Part shown: piece after piece, positions 45,290 through 52,903 of the stretch
Numbering within the stretch: the first letter of the stretch is position 1
Layout of the letters: each line of letters begins with the position of its first letter
DNA from: Trebonia sp963737285
Lineage (GTDB): Bacteria; Actinomycetota; Actinomycetes; Streptosporangiales; Streptosporangiaceae
DNA length: 64,000 bases
NCBI GenBank assembly: GCA_963737285.1
Contig: CAVTRT010000003.1
Span: 3,844,001 to 3,908,000 of the forward strand
Reading direction: 5' to 3'
Position numbers and translations under genes: made by a program
The notes under the pieces: generated by a model
The model's input: the letters and a program-made list of their open reading frames with translations, nothing else
The model's database searches: none
What the model was told of the DNA's origin: nothing

Positions 45290-45586
45290 ATGGGACGGAC
45301 TACCGTTAACCGGGTTGAACTCGTAGCGCATGCGGTTACCAGGCCGATTGCCCAGCTGGTTTGCCCGGCGTGTTGTTGTGACAGCGGCAGCCAGCGCTGT
45401 CATCGTCTGTTCCAGTTGCGAATTGGCTCTAGGTGGTGGGTGGTGGTCGTGGCTTTCAGTATGGCATGGGCGGGGATGGCTACCGGGGATCGCGGCGCGG
45501 ACGCCCGTCGGCACACCAGGGTCGAGATCCCGATCTTCACCGGCCGCCACAAGCCTCCGCCCGGACTCCTCGCCGATCTGGCGTGA
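45290..45586 (+). CDS. Small hypothetical protein (doubtful)
   Basis: A 98-residue frame starts at ATG 45290 and its stop overlaps the GTG of the next gene (GTGA). AGGAGG lies 11 bases upstream, slightly far. The sequence (QLVCPACCCDSGSQRCHRLF, then a hydrophobic WWVVVVAFSMAWAGMA) could be one membrane helix with a Cys-rich head. No family is recognised, and it may be non-coding 5' leader. Confidence 0.25.
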   Translation: MGRTTVNRVELVAHAVTRPIAQLVCPACCCDSGSQRCHRLFQLRIGSRWWVVVVAFSMAWAGMATGDRGADARRHTRVEIPIFTGRHKPPPGLLADLA

Positions 45587-46212
45587 GCCGGGCCAGGCTC
45601 GAGGTATTCAGCGACGCCGTGCTCGCCGTGGCGATTACGCTGCTCGCCCTCAACCTCACGGTCGCCGGGCCGGGCCACGGACCACTCACCAGCCTGCTCA
45701 CCCACCAGTGGCAGGCTTTCGCCGCCTACCTGATCAGCTTCTTCACGATCGGCGTCATCTGGGTGAACCACCACTCTCTGCTTTCCAGCGTCGAGGTCGT
45801 CAACCGCTGCCTGCTGTTTTTCAACCTCGTTCTGCTGCTGTTCGTGGTGCTGATCCCGGTTGCGACGAGGCTGCTGGCGGAATACCTGCCGGTGGGCGGA
45901 TTCGGCGCGCAACTCGCCGCCGCGGTGTACGGCCTAGTGCTTGAGGGGACATCGGTCGGCTTCGTCTTGATGTTGGAATGGATGATGCGGGGCGAACGGA
46001 CGAAGCCACCGTTTCCACCGCACCGGCGCCTGGCGGGCCGCCTTAGGTTCTATCTAGGCCACCTAGTGTACTTGGCTGTCATTGGCTTCTCGTTCATCAA
46101 CCCGCTGATGGCGGTCGGCCTGTCTGGGGTGGTCAACATCTACTACATTTTCGAGCAGACACCATTCAAGGCCAAGAGCATCGCCCAGCCGGAAAATGCC
46201 GACGACGGGTGA
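45583..46212 (+). CDS. TMEM175-family potassium channel-like protein (DUF1211)
   Basis: This 209-residue protein starts at GTG 45583. The N-terminal helix RLEVFSDAVLAVAITLLALN carries the FSD motif that forms the pore gate in the TMEM175 family. Five further hydrophobic segments follow, with IGVIWVNHHSLLSSVEVVNR between helices as usual in bacterial members. Bacterial forms have one six-helix repeat and work as tetramers. It is a plasma-membrane potassium leak channel by homology. Confidence 0.87.
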   Translation: MSRARLEVFSDAVLAVAITLLALNLTVAGPGHGPLTSLLTHQWQAFAAYLISFFTIGVIWVNHHSLLSSVEVVNRCLLFFNLVLLLFVVLIPVATRLLAEYLPVGGFGAQLAAAVYGLVLEGTSVGFVLMLEWMMRGERTKPPFPPHRRLAGRLRFYLGHLVYLAVIGFSFINPLMAVGLSGVVNIYYIFEQTPFKAKSIAQPENADDG

Positions 46213-46244
46213 TACAAGTGGATAGTCACCCGCCCGGCCTAGGA

Positions 46245-46484
46245 CTAGCTCGACGCGCTGGCGGTCCGCCTGAATACCTGGATGATGGCTGTCTTCCACT
46301 CCTCGCCGAGGACCTGCTCGCCATAGCGGAAGAACGCGGCCAGCGCCACGGAGTGGGCGTGCCGCCGGTCGATGCGCTCGTTGTACTCGTTCAGGATTCC
46401 CCGGCAGCCAAGCGTAAGGCCCTTCGCGTAGTATCCGCGAACTGAAGAGTATTCTTCAGTTCGCGGATAAGGCCCCAGCGCCAT
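46245..46484 (-). CDS. Short hypothetical ORF
   Basis: This 79-residue frame has protein-like composition (GCRGILNEYNERIDRRHAHS, ALAAFFRYGEQVLGEEWKTA), but its first 20 residues are encoded by one arm of the inverted repeat at 46432-46469. No family is recognised and no ribosome site is clear. It may be the 3' remnant of a longer gene cut by the same event that shortened its neighbour. Confidence 0.3.
   Translation of the reverse strand: MALGPYPRTEEYSSVRGYYAKGLTLGCRGILNEYNERIDRRHAHSVALAAFFRYGEQVLGEEWKTAIIQVFRRTASASS
46432..46469. promoter_or_regulatory. 17-bp perfect inverted repeat
   Basis: TATCCGCGAACTGAAGA and its exact complement are separated by 4 bases (gtat). It sits immediately 5' of the ArsR-nucleotidyltransferase remnant. 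It could be that regulator's operator or a transcription terminator; no T-run follows. Confidence 0.55.
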
Positions 46485-46740
46485 CGCTCCTTCCCATCCT
46501 GCGCCCCCAGCAGCAGGGCGAGACCCTGGCGCTGCTACTAGGCGGCCCAGACGCCAGGCATGCAGGTCAGCCAGGCCAGCGTCCGGTCGGGGACATCGAC
46601 GTGCTCATCCTCGGCGCCCCCGACCGTGACCAGTTCTACAACGCGCTCAGCCTCGCGGAACAGCGACTCGGCAGGCCTGTCAAGGCTACAATCCGGGACT
46701 CATCGTGGCTGGAGCCTGGCGGTAAGCGTCGTAGGCGAGG
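46470..46740 (+). pseudogene. Remnant of an ArsR-type HTH / nucleotidyltransferase fusion protein
   Basis: The plus-strand frame reads LLPILRPQQQGETLALLLGG (start of an ArsR-like HTH domain), then jumps directly to RPVGDIDVLILGAPDRDQFY and AEQRLGRPVKATIRDSSWLE (middle and end of a nucleotidyltransferase domain). The rest of the HTH and the GS...DxD part are gone, and the end runs into unrelated sequence. An internal deletion of roughly 100 codons explains this. The following 46741-47227 is AT-richer and holds no gene; a 12-base direct repeat (GAAGACTTTTCC) occurs twice near 46967-46990. Confidence 0.55.
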
Positions 46741-47227
46741 ACGAACGCACCCTCCACGTCACCGCCATCTAGCGCCGCCCGAGCGGAAGTGCCCACTCGC
46801 AACGTCTACTACTGTTACGCCATCTGCCTTAGTACTACAGCATCGGGCCGCGACCTCTGGGTGCGGCATGGCCTGGCGTCCGGCCCGGCGCCACTCGCAT
46901 CCCCGTCCACCGCGCCGGCTTCCACAGTCGACTGCGGGCGACCGTTCAATTTATATCGAAGACTTTTCCGGTCCCGAAGACTTTTCCACGTGATAACGTT
47001 GAAAAGTTTACCTAACCGGAGAACTCTTCGGGATAATGGCGGCGGGCGCCCCCACCCCCTGATGGCAGCGATGGCCGTTTCCCGGATCCGTCCTCATTCT
47101 GCCTCAATCCGCCGCTGACTCACCCGCCACCCCGACTCCCGACGGCCAGGGCGCCAACTGCCCGATGCGCCAGTCCTGGGCGGTCCTGCACCCCGGCAGG
47201 GCGGCCCGTCCGCTCTGTACTGGGATG

Positions 47228-47758
47228 TCAGTGTTGTTCGCCGGTTACGTCCCACAGGTGGTGGACGGGGTCGTGGATGAAGTAGCGGCCGAAGGTCTCG
47301 ACGGTGAACCGGGCGCCGTCGCTGCGGCGGCCCACGCGGGACAGCTGGGCGGGCCCGACCGCCGCGAAGCTCGACGCGATCACCTCGGCGGCCTCGGCTA
47401 GCTCGGCAGCGACCGTCACCGGGTCTTGCGAGTCGTACCAATCGGTGACGGCGGTCTCGTCCTGGTCCCAGTCGGGGAACAGCGGGTCGTCCTGGGCGAG
47501 CATGAGCGAGAGCCGGTAGTCAAACAGCCGGAACACGTCCCGGACGTGGCATCCGTACTCAAGCGGGGACCACTTGCCCGGCGCAGGGCGAGCGGCCAGG
47601 TCGCCAGGACCACTGAGCACCTCGTGCCAGCCAGCGGCGTTCGCGCCGATAAGCGCAGGCAATCCTGAGAAGTCGAACGAGCTGGTGTCGAAACGGCACT
47701 CAGGGCAGGGGCGCTGCAGCACCCACGTCCAGTCCTTGCTGTCCGGAACGATCGTCAT
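47228..47758 (-). CDS. DinB-superfamily protein (putative thiol-dependent enzyme)
   Basis: This 176-residue protein starts at ATG 47758. It shows the four-helix DinB pattern: RPAPGKWSPLEYGCHVRDVF (first His), LAQDDPLFPDWDQDETAV, and a C-terminal FGRYFIHDPVHHLWDVTGEQ with the two histidines for a metal. Family members in actinobacteria include mycothiol-dependent transferases and isomerases. The N-terminal CPECRF is a common variant in this subgroup. Substrate is unknown. Confidence 0.82.
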   Translation of the reverse strand: MTIVPDSKDWTWVLQRPCPECRFDTSSFDFSGLPALIGANAAGWHEVLSGPGDLAARPAPGKWSPLEYGCHVRDVFRLFDYRLSLMLAQDDPLFPDWDQDETAVTDWYDSQDPVTVAAELAEAAEVIASSFAAVGPAQLSRVGRRSDGARFTVETFGRYFIHDPVHHLWDVTGEQH

Positions 47759-47825
47759 GATCACAATCCTCCCAGAAGACGCATCAGGGAGCCGATCTTT
47801 GTCAGCGCGCACTGCCGGTCACTTG

Positions 47826-48239
47826 ATGGGGCGTGGGCGTCGCGCAGGCCGGGTGGCGGCGGGTCCTCGGCTGGAGAAGCCTGTCCAGGGCGCGGTGAAG
47901 GCGGCCATGGACAAGTTCGCCGAGCACACTCACTCCGGCCTGCACCTGGAGAAACTGCAGCACCCTAAGGACGACCGGATACGGACCATCCGCATCGACA
48001 TCCACTGGCGCGGCGTGGTGCTGGCTCCCGACAGCGGGGACACGTATTACCTGCTCAAGGTCATGGAGCACGACAAGGCGTACGCCTACGCCGGCAGCCG
48101 CAAGTTCACCGTGAACCAGGCGTGTCTGCTGTATACAGTAGTCGCTCGTTGGTTTAGTGTGTCCTTCGCGGGATCGACCACGCGTGTTCGGCCCCCATCG
48201 AGTGCCACAACATCGGGAGGTCTTCTATGGCAACTGTGA
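47826..48239 (+). pseudogene. Fragment: N-terminal region of a UvrD/Rep-like helicase
   Basis: Residues AAMDKFAEHTHSGLHLEKL, RTIRIDIHWRGVVLAPDSG and YYLLKVMEHDKAYAYAGSRK match the small N-terminal domain of large actinobacterial UvrD-type helicases. Homology stops near 48125, just before the GTATAC palindrome, and no helicase motif follows. The frame then runs meaninglessly to 48239 over the next gene's start. It is a truncated gene, or a stand-alone RelE-like domain. Confidence 0.55.
48129..48138. promoter_or_regulatory. GntR/FCD-type operator upstream of the catabolic operon
   Basis: The palindrome CTGTATACAG lies 88 bp before the first SDR gene. Its GTATAC core matches the type of site bound by FCD-family GntR regulators, one of which is encoded in the operon (52189). 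Confidence 0.55.
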
Positions 48240-48976
48240 GCGGTTCAGATACGGGCCTGCAGGATCGTGTTGCCGTCGTCACCGGCGGCGGCTCAGGGAT
48301 CGGTCTGGCGACTGCGCGGGAACTGACGTGTCAGGGCGCGACGGTGGTCGTCTTCGACCGTGACGTTTCCGCGGTGGGTAATGAGGATGCCGCGGACTCC
48401 TACAAAGTGGATGTCAGCAGCTCAGCGGACGTGGCGGCGGCGGTCGAGCGAGTCGTGGCGAAGCACGGGACCATCGATATCCTGGTGAACTCGGCTGGGG
48501 TCCTGCGGTGGGGCGGCGTCGCCGACACCAGTGAAGCGGACTGGGACATCGTCTTGGACGTGAATCTCAAAGGCACCTGGCTGATGTGCCGGGCGGTGGT
48601 GCCGGTGATGGAGTCGCATGGAGGCGGCGCCATCGTGAACGTGGCTTCGAATATGGCGGTCAAGGGCGTCGCTAACCAGCTCGCCTACAGCGCCTCGAAG
48701 GGCGGCCTGGTTTCGCTGACCAAGTCAGCCGCTGTCGACCTGGGCCCGCGCGGTATCCGGGTGAACTGCGTCAACCCCGGTCACATACGCACGCCGATGG
48801 GAGACAGCGCCATGGAGCGGCTCGGGTTGACCGCGCAGACATTGCGTGAACGCTACCCGCTGCAGCGGATCGGCACCCCCGAGGAAGTAGCGCAGGCCAT
48901 CACCTATCTTGCATCCCCGTCCGCCGCGTTCATCACCGGCGCGATCCTCCCCGTGGACGGCGGCAACACCGCGTAA
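48227..48976 (+). CDS. SDR-family NAD(P)-dependent oxidoreductase
   Basis: This 249-residue classical short-chain dehydrogenase starts at ATG 48227 with GGAGG about 7 bases upstream. It shows VAVVTGGGSGIGLATA (cofactor site), the acid FDRD after strand 2 (prefers NAD), LVNSAGVL, YSASKGGLVSLTKSAA (catalytic YxxxK) and NCVNPGHIRTPM. It oxidises or reduces a hydroxyl/keto group. First gene of the putative ring-degradation operon; the GTATAC operator lies upstream. Confidence 0.9.
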   Translation: MATVSGSDTGLQDRVAVVTGGGSGIGLATARELTCQGATVVVFDRDVSAVGNEDAADSYKVDVSSSADVAAAVERVVAKHGTIDILVNSAGVLRWGGVADTSEADWDIVLDVNLKGTWLMCRAVVPVMESHGGGAIVNVASNMAVKGVANQLAYSASKGGLVSLTKSAAVDLGPRGIRVNCVNPGHIRTPMGDSAMERLGLTAQTLRERYPLQRIGTPEEVAQAITYLASPSAAFITGAILPVDGGNTA

Positions 48977-49240
48977 GAGCCCACGAGTTATCCACCGCCA
49001 AGACCTCCGGCCTGTACGCCTACTGCCGGGCCGGCGCCTGACGCGGCGCAGGCAGAGATGCCGTGTCGGCATGGCTACACGCCGGTGGCCCGGGCGGTGC
49101 TGTCGCGGGGCAGCAGGCGCTGCGCGCAAGCGGCCTCACCCCAAACGCGATTCGACTTTTGTAGACAGTAGACGTTACAATAGGCATTATGGCAATTGGC
49201 GTGTATACACGACACGGCCAGTGAGCAGTTGAGCGGTTCT
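48977..49240 (+). other. Non-coding gap with internal promoter region
   Basis: No gene is recognised in 48977-49240. The last 90 bases are AT-rich, with TACAAT (49176-49181) as a possible -10 element, TTGTAGACAGTAGAC (an imperfect GTATAC site) just upstream and the perfect palindrome at 49200-49211 just downstream. This looks like a second, GntR-controlled promoter inside the operon. Confidence 0.45.
49200..49211. promoter_or_regulatory. GntR/FCD-type operator before the second SDR gene
   Basis: This is a perfect 12-base palindrome CGTGTATACACG with the same GTATAC core as the site at 48129-48138. It lies just past a TACAAT box, where a bound repressor would block transcription. Confidence 0.6.
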
Positions 49241-49342
49241 ATGGAGGAGATGAGATTGGGTTTCTCTCCGGGATCCCCGGCCGGCAAGACTGCGCGACGG
49301 CCGGCCCGCGGTCGGCGCGTACTCGTGAGCGGGGACATCTGA
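49241..49342 (+). CDS. Possible 33-residue leader peptide
   Basis: ATG 49241 opens a short frame (MEEMRLGFSPGSPAGKTARR...) whose stop overlaps the SDR start (TGATG at 49340-49344), giving translational coupling. GGAGGAG lies inside the frame 8 bases before an in-frame TTG at 49256. It is basic and Pro/Gly-rich. It may be a regulatory leader or just leader RNA. Confidence 0.25.
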   Translation: MEEMRLGFSPGSPAGKTARRPARGRRVLVSGDI

Positions 49343-50124
49343 TGGGCTCGCGAGCAGGTGCGCTGCAGGGGAAGGTGGCCGTGATCACCGGGGCCGCCAG
49401 CGGGGTAGGCCGCAGCGCGGCTGGACTGTTCGCCGCCGCCGGCGCGCGGGTGATTCTTGCCGACCGCGACATCCAGGGTGCCCGCACGGTCGCCGCTGGG
49501 CTGCCAGAAGACACCCGTCCCTTGGCGCTCGGCATCGATCTGGCGGACGAGCGCAGCATCCTGCGCGGCGTCGATGCCGTGATCGAGGCGACGGGTCAAA
49601 TTGATGTGCTGTTCAACAACGCGGGGATCGGGCCAAGCTCGGACGAGGTCTACCCGATGCGCAACGTGGTCGAGACGCCGGCGTCGGCGTGGAGCGCCAT
49701 TTTGGGGATCAACCTGATCGGGCCCGCGCTGATGTGCCGTAGCGTCATACCGCACATGGCCGAGGCCGGTGGCGGGTCGATCATCAACAACGCGTCGATC
49801 AGCGCTCTGGTTGGGGTGACCGGCGCTGACGCTTACACGGCTTCTAAGGGCGGCCTGGTCGCACTGACCCGCGTGATGGCCGTGGAATGGGCCAAGCGGG
49901 ATATCCGGGTGAATTGCCTGTGCCCCGGCCCCATCGACACGCCGATGAACGCACCGTGGCTCGCCGACGCGGGCAAGCGCGCTTTCCTCGAGGCCGGCGT
50001 CCCCGCTGGACGCGTGGCCCGCCCTGAGGAGATCGCCCAGGTGGCGCTGTTCCTGGCCTCGGATGCTGCTGGCTACTTGACCGGCGCGATCATCCCGGTG
50101 GACGGCGGGTGGACGGCAGCATGA
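49342..50124 (+). CDS. SDR-family oxidoreductase (second in operon)
   Basis: This 260-residue classical SDR starts at ATG 49342 with GGGGA 8 bases upstream. Motifs: VAVITGAASGVGRSAAG, LADRD after strand 2, VLFNNAGIG, IINNASISALVG, YTASKGGLVALTRVMA and NCLCPGPIDTPM. It is only moderately similar to the first SDR, so they probably catalyse different steps. Its stop overlaps the enoyl-CoA hydratase start by 4 bp (ATGA). Confidence 0.9.
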   Translation: MGSRAGALQGKVAVITGAASGVGRSAAGLFAAAGARVILADRDIQGARTVAAGLPEDTRPLALGIDLADERSILRGVDAVIEATGQIDVLFNNAGIGPSSDEVYPMRNVVETPASAWSAILGINLIGPALMCRSVIPHMAEAGGGSIINNASISALVGVTGADAYTASKGGLVALTRVMAVEWAKRDIRVNCLCPGPIDTPMNAPWLADAGKRAFLEAGVPAGRVARPEEIAQVALFLASDAAGYLTGAIIPVDGGWTAA

Positions 50125-50981
50125 GTCCGCGAGCGGAGCAATTGCTGACGATGCAACCGGATCCTTCACAGATCGAAGACGGAATCGGCGTCATCGTGCA
50201 GGACGGCGTAGCCGTCGTCGTGCTGGCCCGCCCGGAGCGGCACAACGCCCTGGACCTGGCTGCGTGGCGGCGGATCGCGGCACTCTTCACCCATCTGCGC
50301 AACGAGCCGGGCCTGGCGTGCGTCGTCGTGCGCGGCGCCGGTGAGCGTGCCTTCGGGGCCGGTGCGGACATTCGCGAGTTCCCGCAGGTGAGGATGAGCC
50401 CGCAGGCCGCGGTGGACTATAACGAGTCGGTGGCTGCGGCGCTTCGGGCCGTCGCCCAACTGCCGCAGCCGGTAATCGCGATGATCGGAGGTCTCGCCGT
50501 CGGCGGGGGATGCGAACTAGCCGCGGCCTGCGACGTGCGGCTTGCCGGCACCCGCGCCCGGTTCGGGATCCCCATCGGCCGTCTGGGGGTCACCCTCGGA
50601 TACACCGAAGCGGAGACGCTGGTCCGGATCATCGGCGCCGACATGCTCAAGTACCTGCTGTTCAGCGGCGAGCTCATCGACGCGGACGAGGCCTTGCGGA
50701 TCGGCCTGGTGCAACGGGTAGTCAAGCCGGAGGAACTGCTTGGGCAGGCCGCGCGCCTGGTCGAGCAGGTCCGTTCCGGCTCGAGCGTGACGATGCGGGC
50801 GGCCAAGGCGGTTGCGCAGATGTGCGGCAGGCCGCTGCAGCCGGCCGATACGGAGCAGTTGACCAGGTTCACTGTCGAGGCATACGGCGGGCCGGATCTG
50901 CACGAGGGAGTAACGGCGTTCATCCAGGGACGTGAGCCCCGGTTCGCCGGTGAGCGAGAGGACGGACATGGCCGCGCTTGA
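50121..50981 (+). CDS. Enoyl-CoA hydratase/isomerase family protein
   Basis: This 286-residue crotonase-fold enzyme shows VLARPERHNALDLAAWRRIA, GERAFGAGADIREF (oxyanion loop) and IAMIGGLAVGGGCELAAACD, with FGIPIGRLGVTLGYTEAETL following. The second catalytic Glu region reads IPIGRLGVTLG, so the usual 'PEVxLG' Glu is replaced. It may therefore not be a simple hydratase but an isomerase, hydrolase or ring-cleaving crotonase. The start at ATG 50121 overlaps the SDR stop; the end overlaps the CoA-transferase start. Confidence 0.87.
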   Translation: MSPRAEQLLTMQPDPSQIEDGIGVIVQDGVAVVVLARPERHNALDLAAWRRIAALFTHLRNEPGLACVVVRGAGERAFGAGADIREFPQVRMSPQAAVDYNESVAAALRAVAQLPQPVIAMIGGLAVGGGCELAAACDVRLAGTRARFGIPIGRLGVTLGYTEAETLVRIIGADMLKYLLFSGELIDADEALRIGLVQRVVKPEELLGQAARLVEQVRSGSSVTMRAAKAVAQMCGRPLQPADTEQLTRFTVEAYGGPDLHEGVTAFIQGREPRFAGEREDGHGRA

Positions 50982-52809
50982 GGGCTTGCGGGTTGTGGAT
51001 CTGACCAGGTACCTGTCTGGTCCGACGGCGACGATGCTGCTGGCCGACCTGGGTGCCGACGTGATCAAGGTCGAGATGCTCCCGGCCGGGGATGCGGCGC
51101 GTCAGTCCGGGCCGTTCCAGGACGGGGAGAGCGTCTACTACATGGCCTCGAACCGGAACAAGCGCAGCCTCGCCATTGATTTGCGCACCGAGCGCGGCCG
51201 GCAGGTCATGCAGGACCTGGCCGGGGGTGCTGACGTCTTCGTCCAGAACTTCCGGCCGGGCACTGCGCAGCGCATGGGACTGGGATCGCAGGAGTTGCTG
51301 TCCCGCAATCCGCGCCTGATCTATGTGTCGATCACCGGGTTCGGTTCCGCCCCGCCGGGATCGGGGCTGCCGGGCTTCGACCAGACCGCGCAGGCGATGT
51401 CCGGGCTAATGAGCGTGACCGGGACTGAGGAGACCGGCCCGCTGCGTGCCGGCATCGCCGTGGCCGATTCAACAACCGGCGTGTTCGCCGCCGTCGGCAC
51501 GCTGGCCGCCCTGCACGAGCGGGACCGGACCGGCCGAGGCGGGGTCGTCGAATCGTCATTGATGGAGTCGATGCTGACGCTGATGTCCTACCAGGCGCAG
51601 CGGTACCTGAGCCTGGGCGAGATCGCGCCCCCGGTGGGCAACGACCACCCCATCATGTTCCCGCAGGGCACCTTCGCCGCACGCGACGGAAAGTTGACAC
51701 TCGCCTGCGGCAACGAGAAAATGTGGAGCCAGCTGTGCCATGCACTGGGGGTTCCGGAGCTGGCCGAGGCGCCGAATTATCATGACAACGCGAGCCGGAT
51801 GGCCAATCGGGCGCAACTGCGTGAGGTGCTGGAGGAAATCCTGGCGACCCGCCCGGTCGACGATTGGATCACGGAGATTAATTCGGCAGGCATCCCGTGT
51901 GGCCCAGTGCTGGACCTTCAGCAGGCGCTGACACATCCGGTGACTGACTCGCTGCGGATGGTGGAGTCCGTGCGGCATTCTCGTCTGGGCAACCTGAAGG
52001 TCCTGGGTCAGGGCGTGAAGGTGCACGGCAGCGAGCAGGGCTGGCTGCGCAGGCACCCGCCTGTACTCGGCGAGCACACGGTGGAGGTGCTCACCGAGAT
52101 GGGCTATTCCCCGCAGGAGATCGGGCAGTTTCTGGCCGACGAGGTTGCCCTGCAGTCATCAGGGAGCGACGGTCAAGGGAGGCTATGGATGCCCGAGAAT
52201 GAGGCGCCTGGCGTGGCAGGGGGTTCTAGCGTGCTGCATGTGCCGACGATCTCCGAGACGCTTGTGAAGAGCATTCGCACGATGATCTTTTCCGGAGAGT
52301 TGCGGCCGGGCGAGCGGCTCATCGAAGAGCGGCTCGCGCAGCGGTTCGGTGTCAGCCGTCCGCCGCTGCGCGAGGCGATGCGGGTGCTGGCGCAAGGCGG
52401 GATCATCACCAGCACCCACCGACGCGGCTTCATCGTCACCCCGATCTCAGGCGATGACGTTCGCGAGATCTATGAGCTGCGCTTCGTGCTCGAGCGGGCG
52501 GCGGTCGAGCTGAGCGTTCCGCTCAGGGACCCGCGACGGCTGCAGCCCGTTCGGGACGCCCTCGACCGGATGCGGCAGGAGGCGGCGCAGAACGACCAGG
52601 ACCTCATGCTCGAGGCCAACAGCGCGTTTCACAGCGCGCTCGTCGCATTGCCAGGCAACTCCCGGATCATCGCCGCGTATGCAACGATCCTCGAGCAGCT
52701 GGAGATGTGCATGGCGATCAACCTGAAGTTCCGCCAGGAAGCTCTACAAGGACCCGCAGGACGTCGTGCGTCGTCACGAGCACCTGCTGGCGTTGATCGA
52801 AGCCGGTGA
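50968..52809 (+). CDS. Class III (CaiB/BaiF) CoA-transferase, frame open into a GntR regulator
   Basis: From ATG 50968 (AGAGG 8 bases upstream) residues 1-400 or so form a formyl-CoA-transferase-type enzyme: VVDLTRYLSGPTATMLLADL, GADVIKVE, NKRSLAIDLRTERGR, FVQNFRPGTAQRMG (catalytic Asp region altered) and YVSITGFGS. Such enzymes move CoA between carboxylic acids and so activate the substrate. No stop follows: the frame runs straight through ALQSSGSDGQGRLW into the GntR coding sequence. A strong internal ribosome site before 52189 suggests that GntR is also made alone. Fusion or lost stop codon cannot be decided here. Confidence 0.85.
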   Translation: MAALEGLRVVDLTRYLSGPTATMLLADLGADVIKVEMLPAGDAARQSGPFQDGESVYYMASNRNKRSLAIDLRTERGRQVMQDLAGGADVFVQNFRPGTAQRMGLGSQELLSRNPRLIYVSITGFGSAPPGSGLPGFDQTAQAMSGLMSVTGTEETGPLRAGIAVADSTTGVFAAVGTLAALHERDRTGRGGVVESSLMESMLTLMSYQAQRYLSLGEIAPPVGNDHPIMFPQGTFAARDGKLTLACGNEKMWSQLCHALGVPELAEAPNYHDNASRMANRAQLREVLEEILATRPVDDWITEINSAGIPCGPVLDLQQALTHPVTDSLRMVESVRHSRLGNLKVLGQGVKVHGSEQGWLRRHPPVLGEHTVEVLTEMGYSPQEIGQFLADEVALQSSGSDGQGRLWMPENEAPGVAGGSSVLHVPTISETLVKSIRTMIFSGELRPGERLIEERLAQRFGVSRPPLREAMRVLAQGGIITSTHRRGFIVTPISGDDVREIYELRFVLERAAVELSVPLRDPRRLQPVRDALDRMRQEAAQNDQDLMLEANSAFHSALVALPGNSRIIAAYATILEQLEMCMAINLKFRQEALQGPAGRRASSRAPAGVDRSR

Positions 52810-52903
52810 TACGGATGCACTGATGGACGCGATCACCAATCACGGCGACCGGTCTTTCCTCACCCACCTCGATGAGCTGATCGGCAGTAGCGAGCCCGCA
52901 TGA
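52189..52903 (+). pseudogene. GntR-family regulator (FCD type), frameshifted near its end
   Basis: It starts at ATG 52189 (MPENEAPG) with AGGGAGG 6 bases upstream. The winged HTH (SGELRPGERLIEERLAQRFG, SRPPLREAMRVLAQGGI) is followed by the helical FCD ligand domain (EIYELRFVLERAAVEL, ANSAFHSALVALPGN). At about 52735-52742 one extra base shifts the frame to an early stop at 52809. The other frame continues properly (KLYKDPQDVVRRHEHLLALI ... GDRSFLTHLDELIG) to 52903, overlapping the amidase start (ATGA). FCD regulators sense small carboxylates and bind GTATAC-type sites, as found upstream. Confidence 0.82.
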
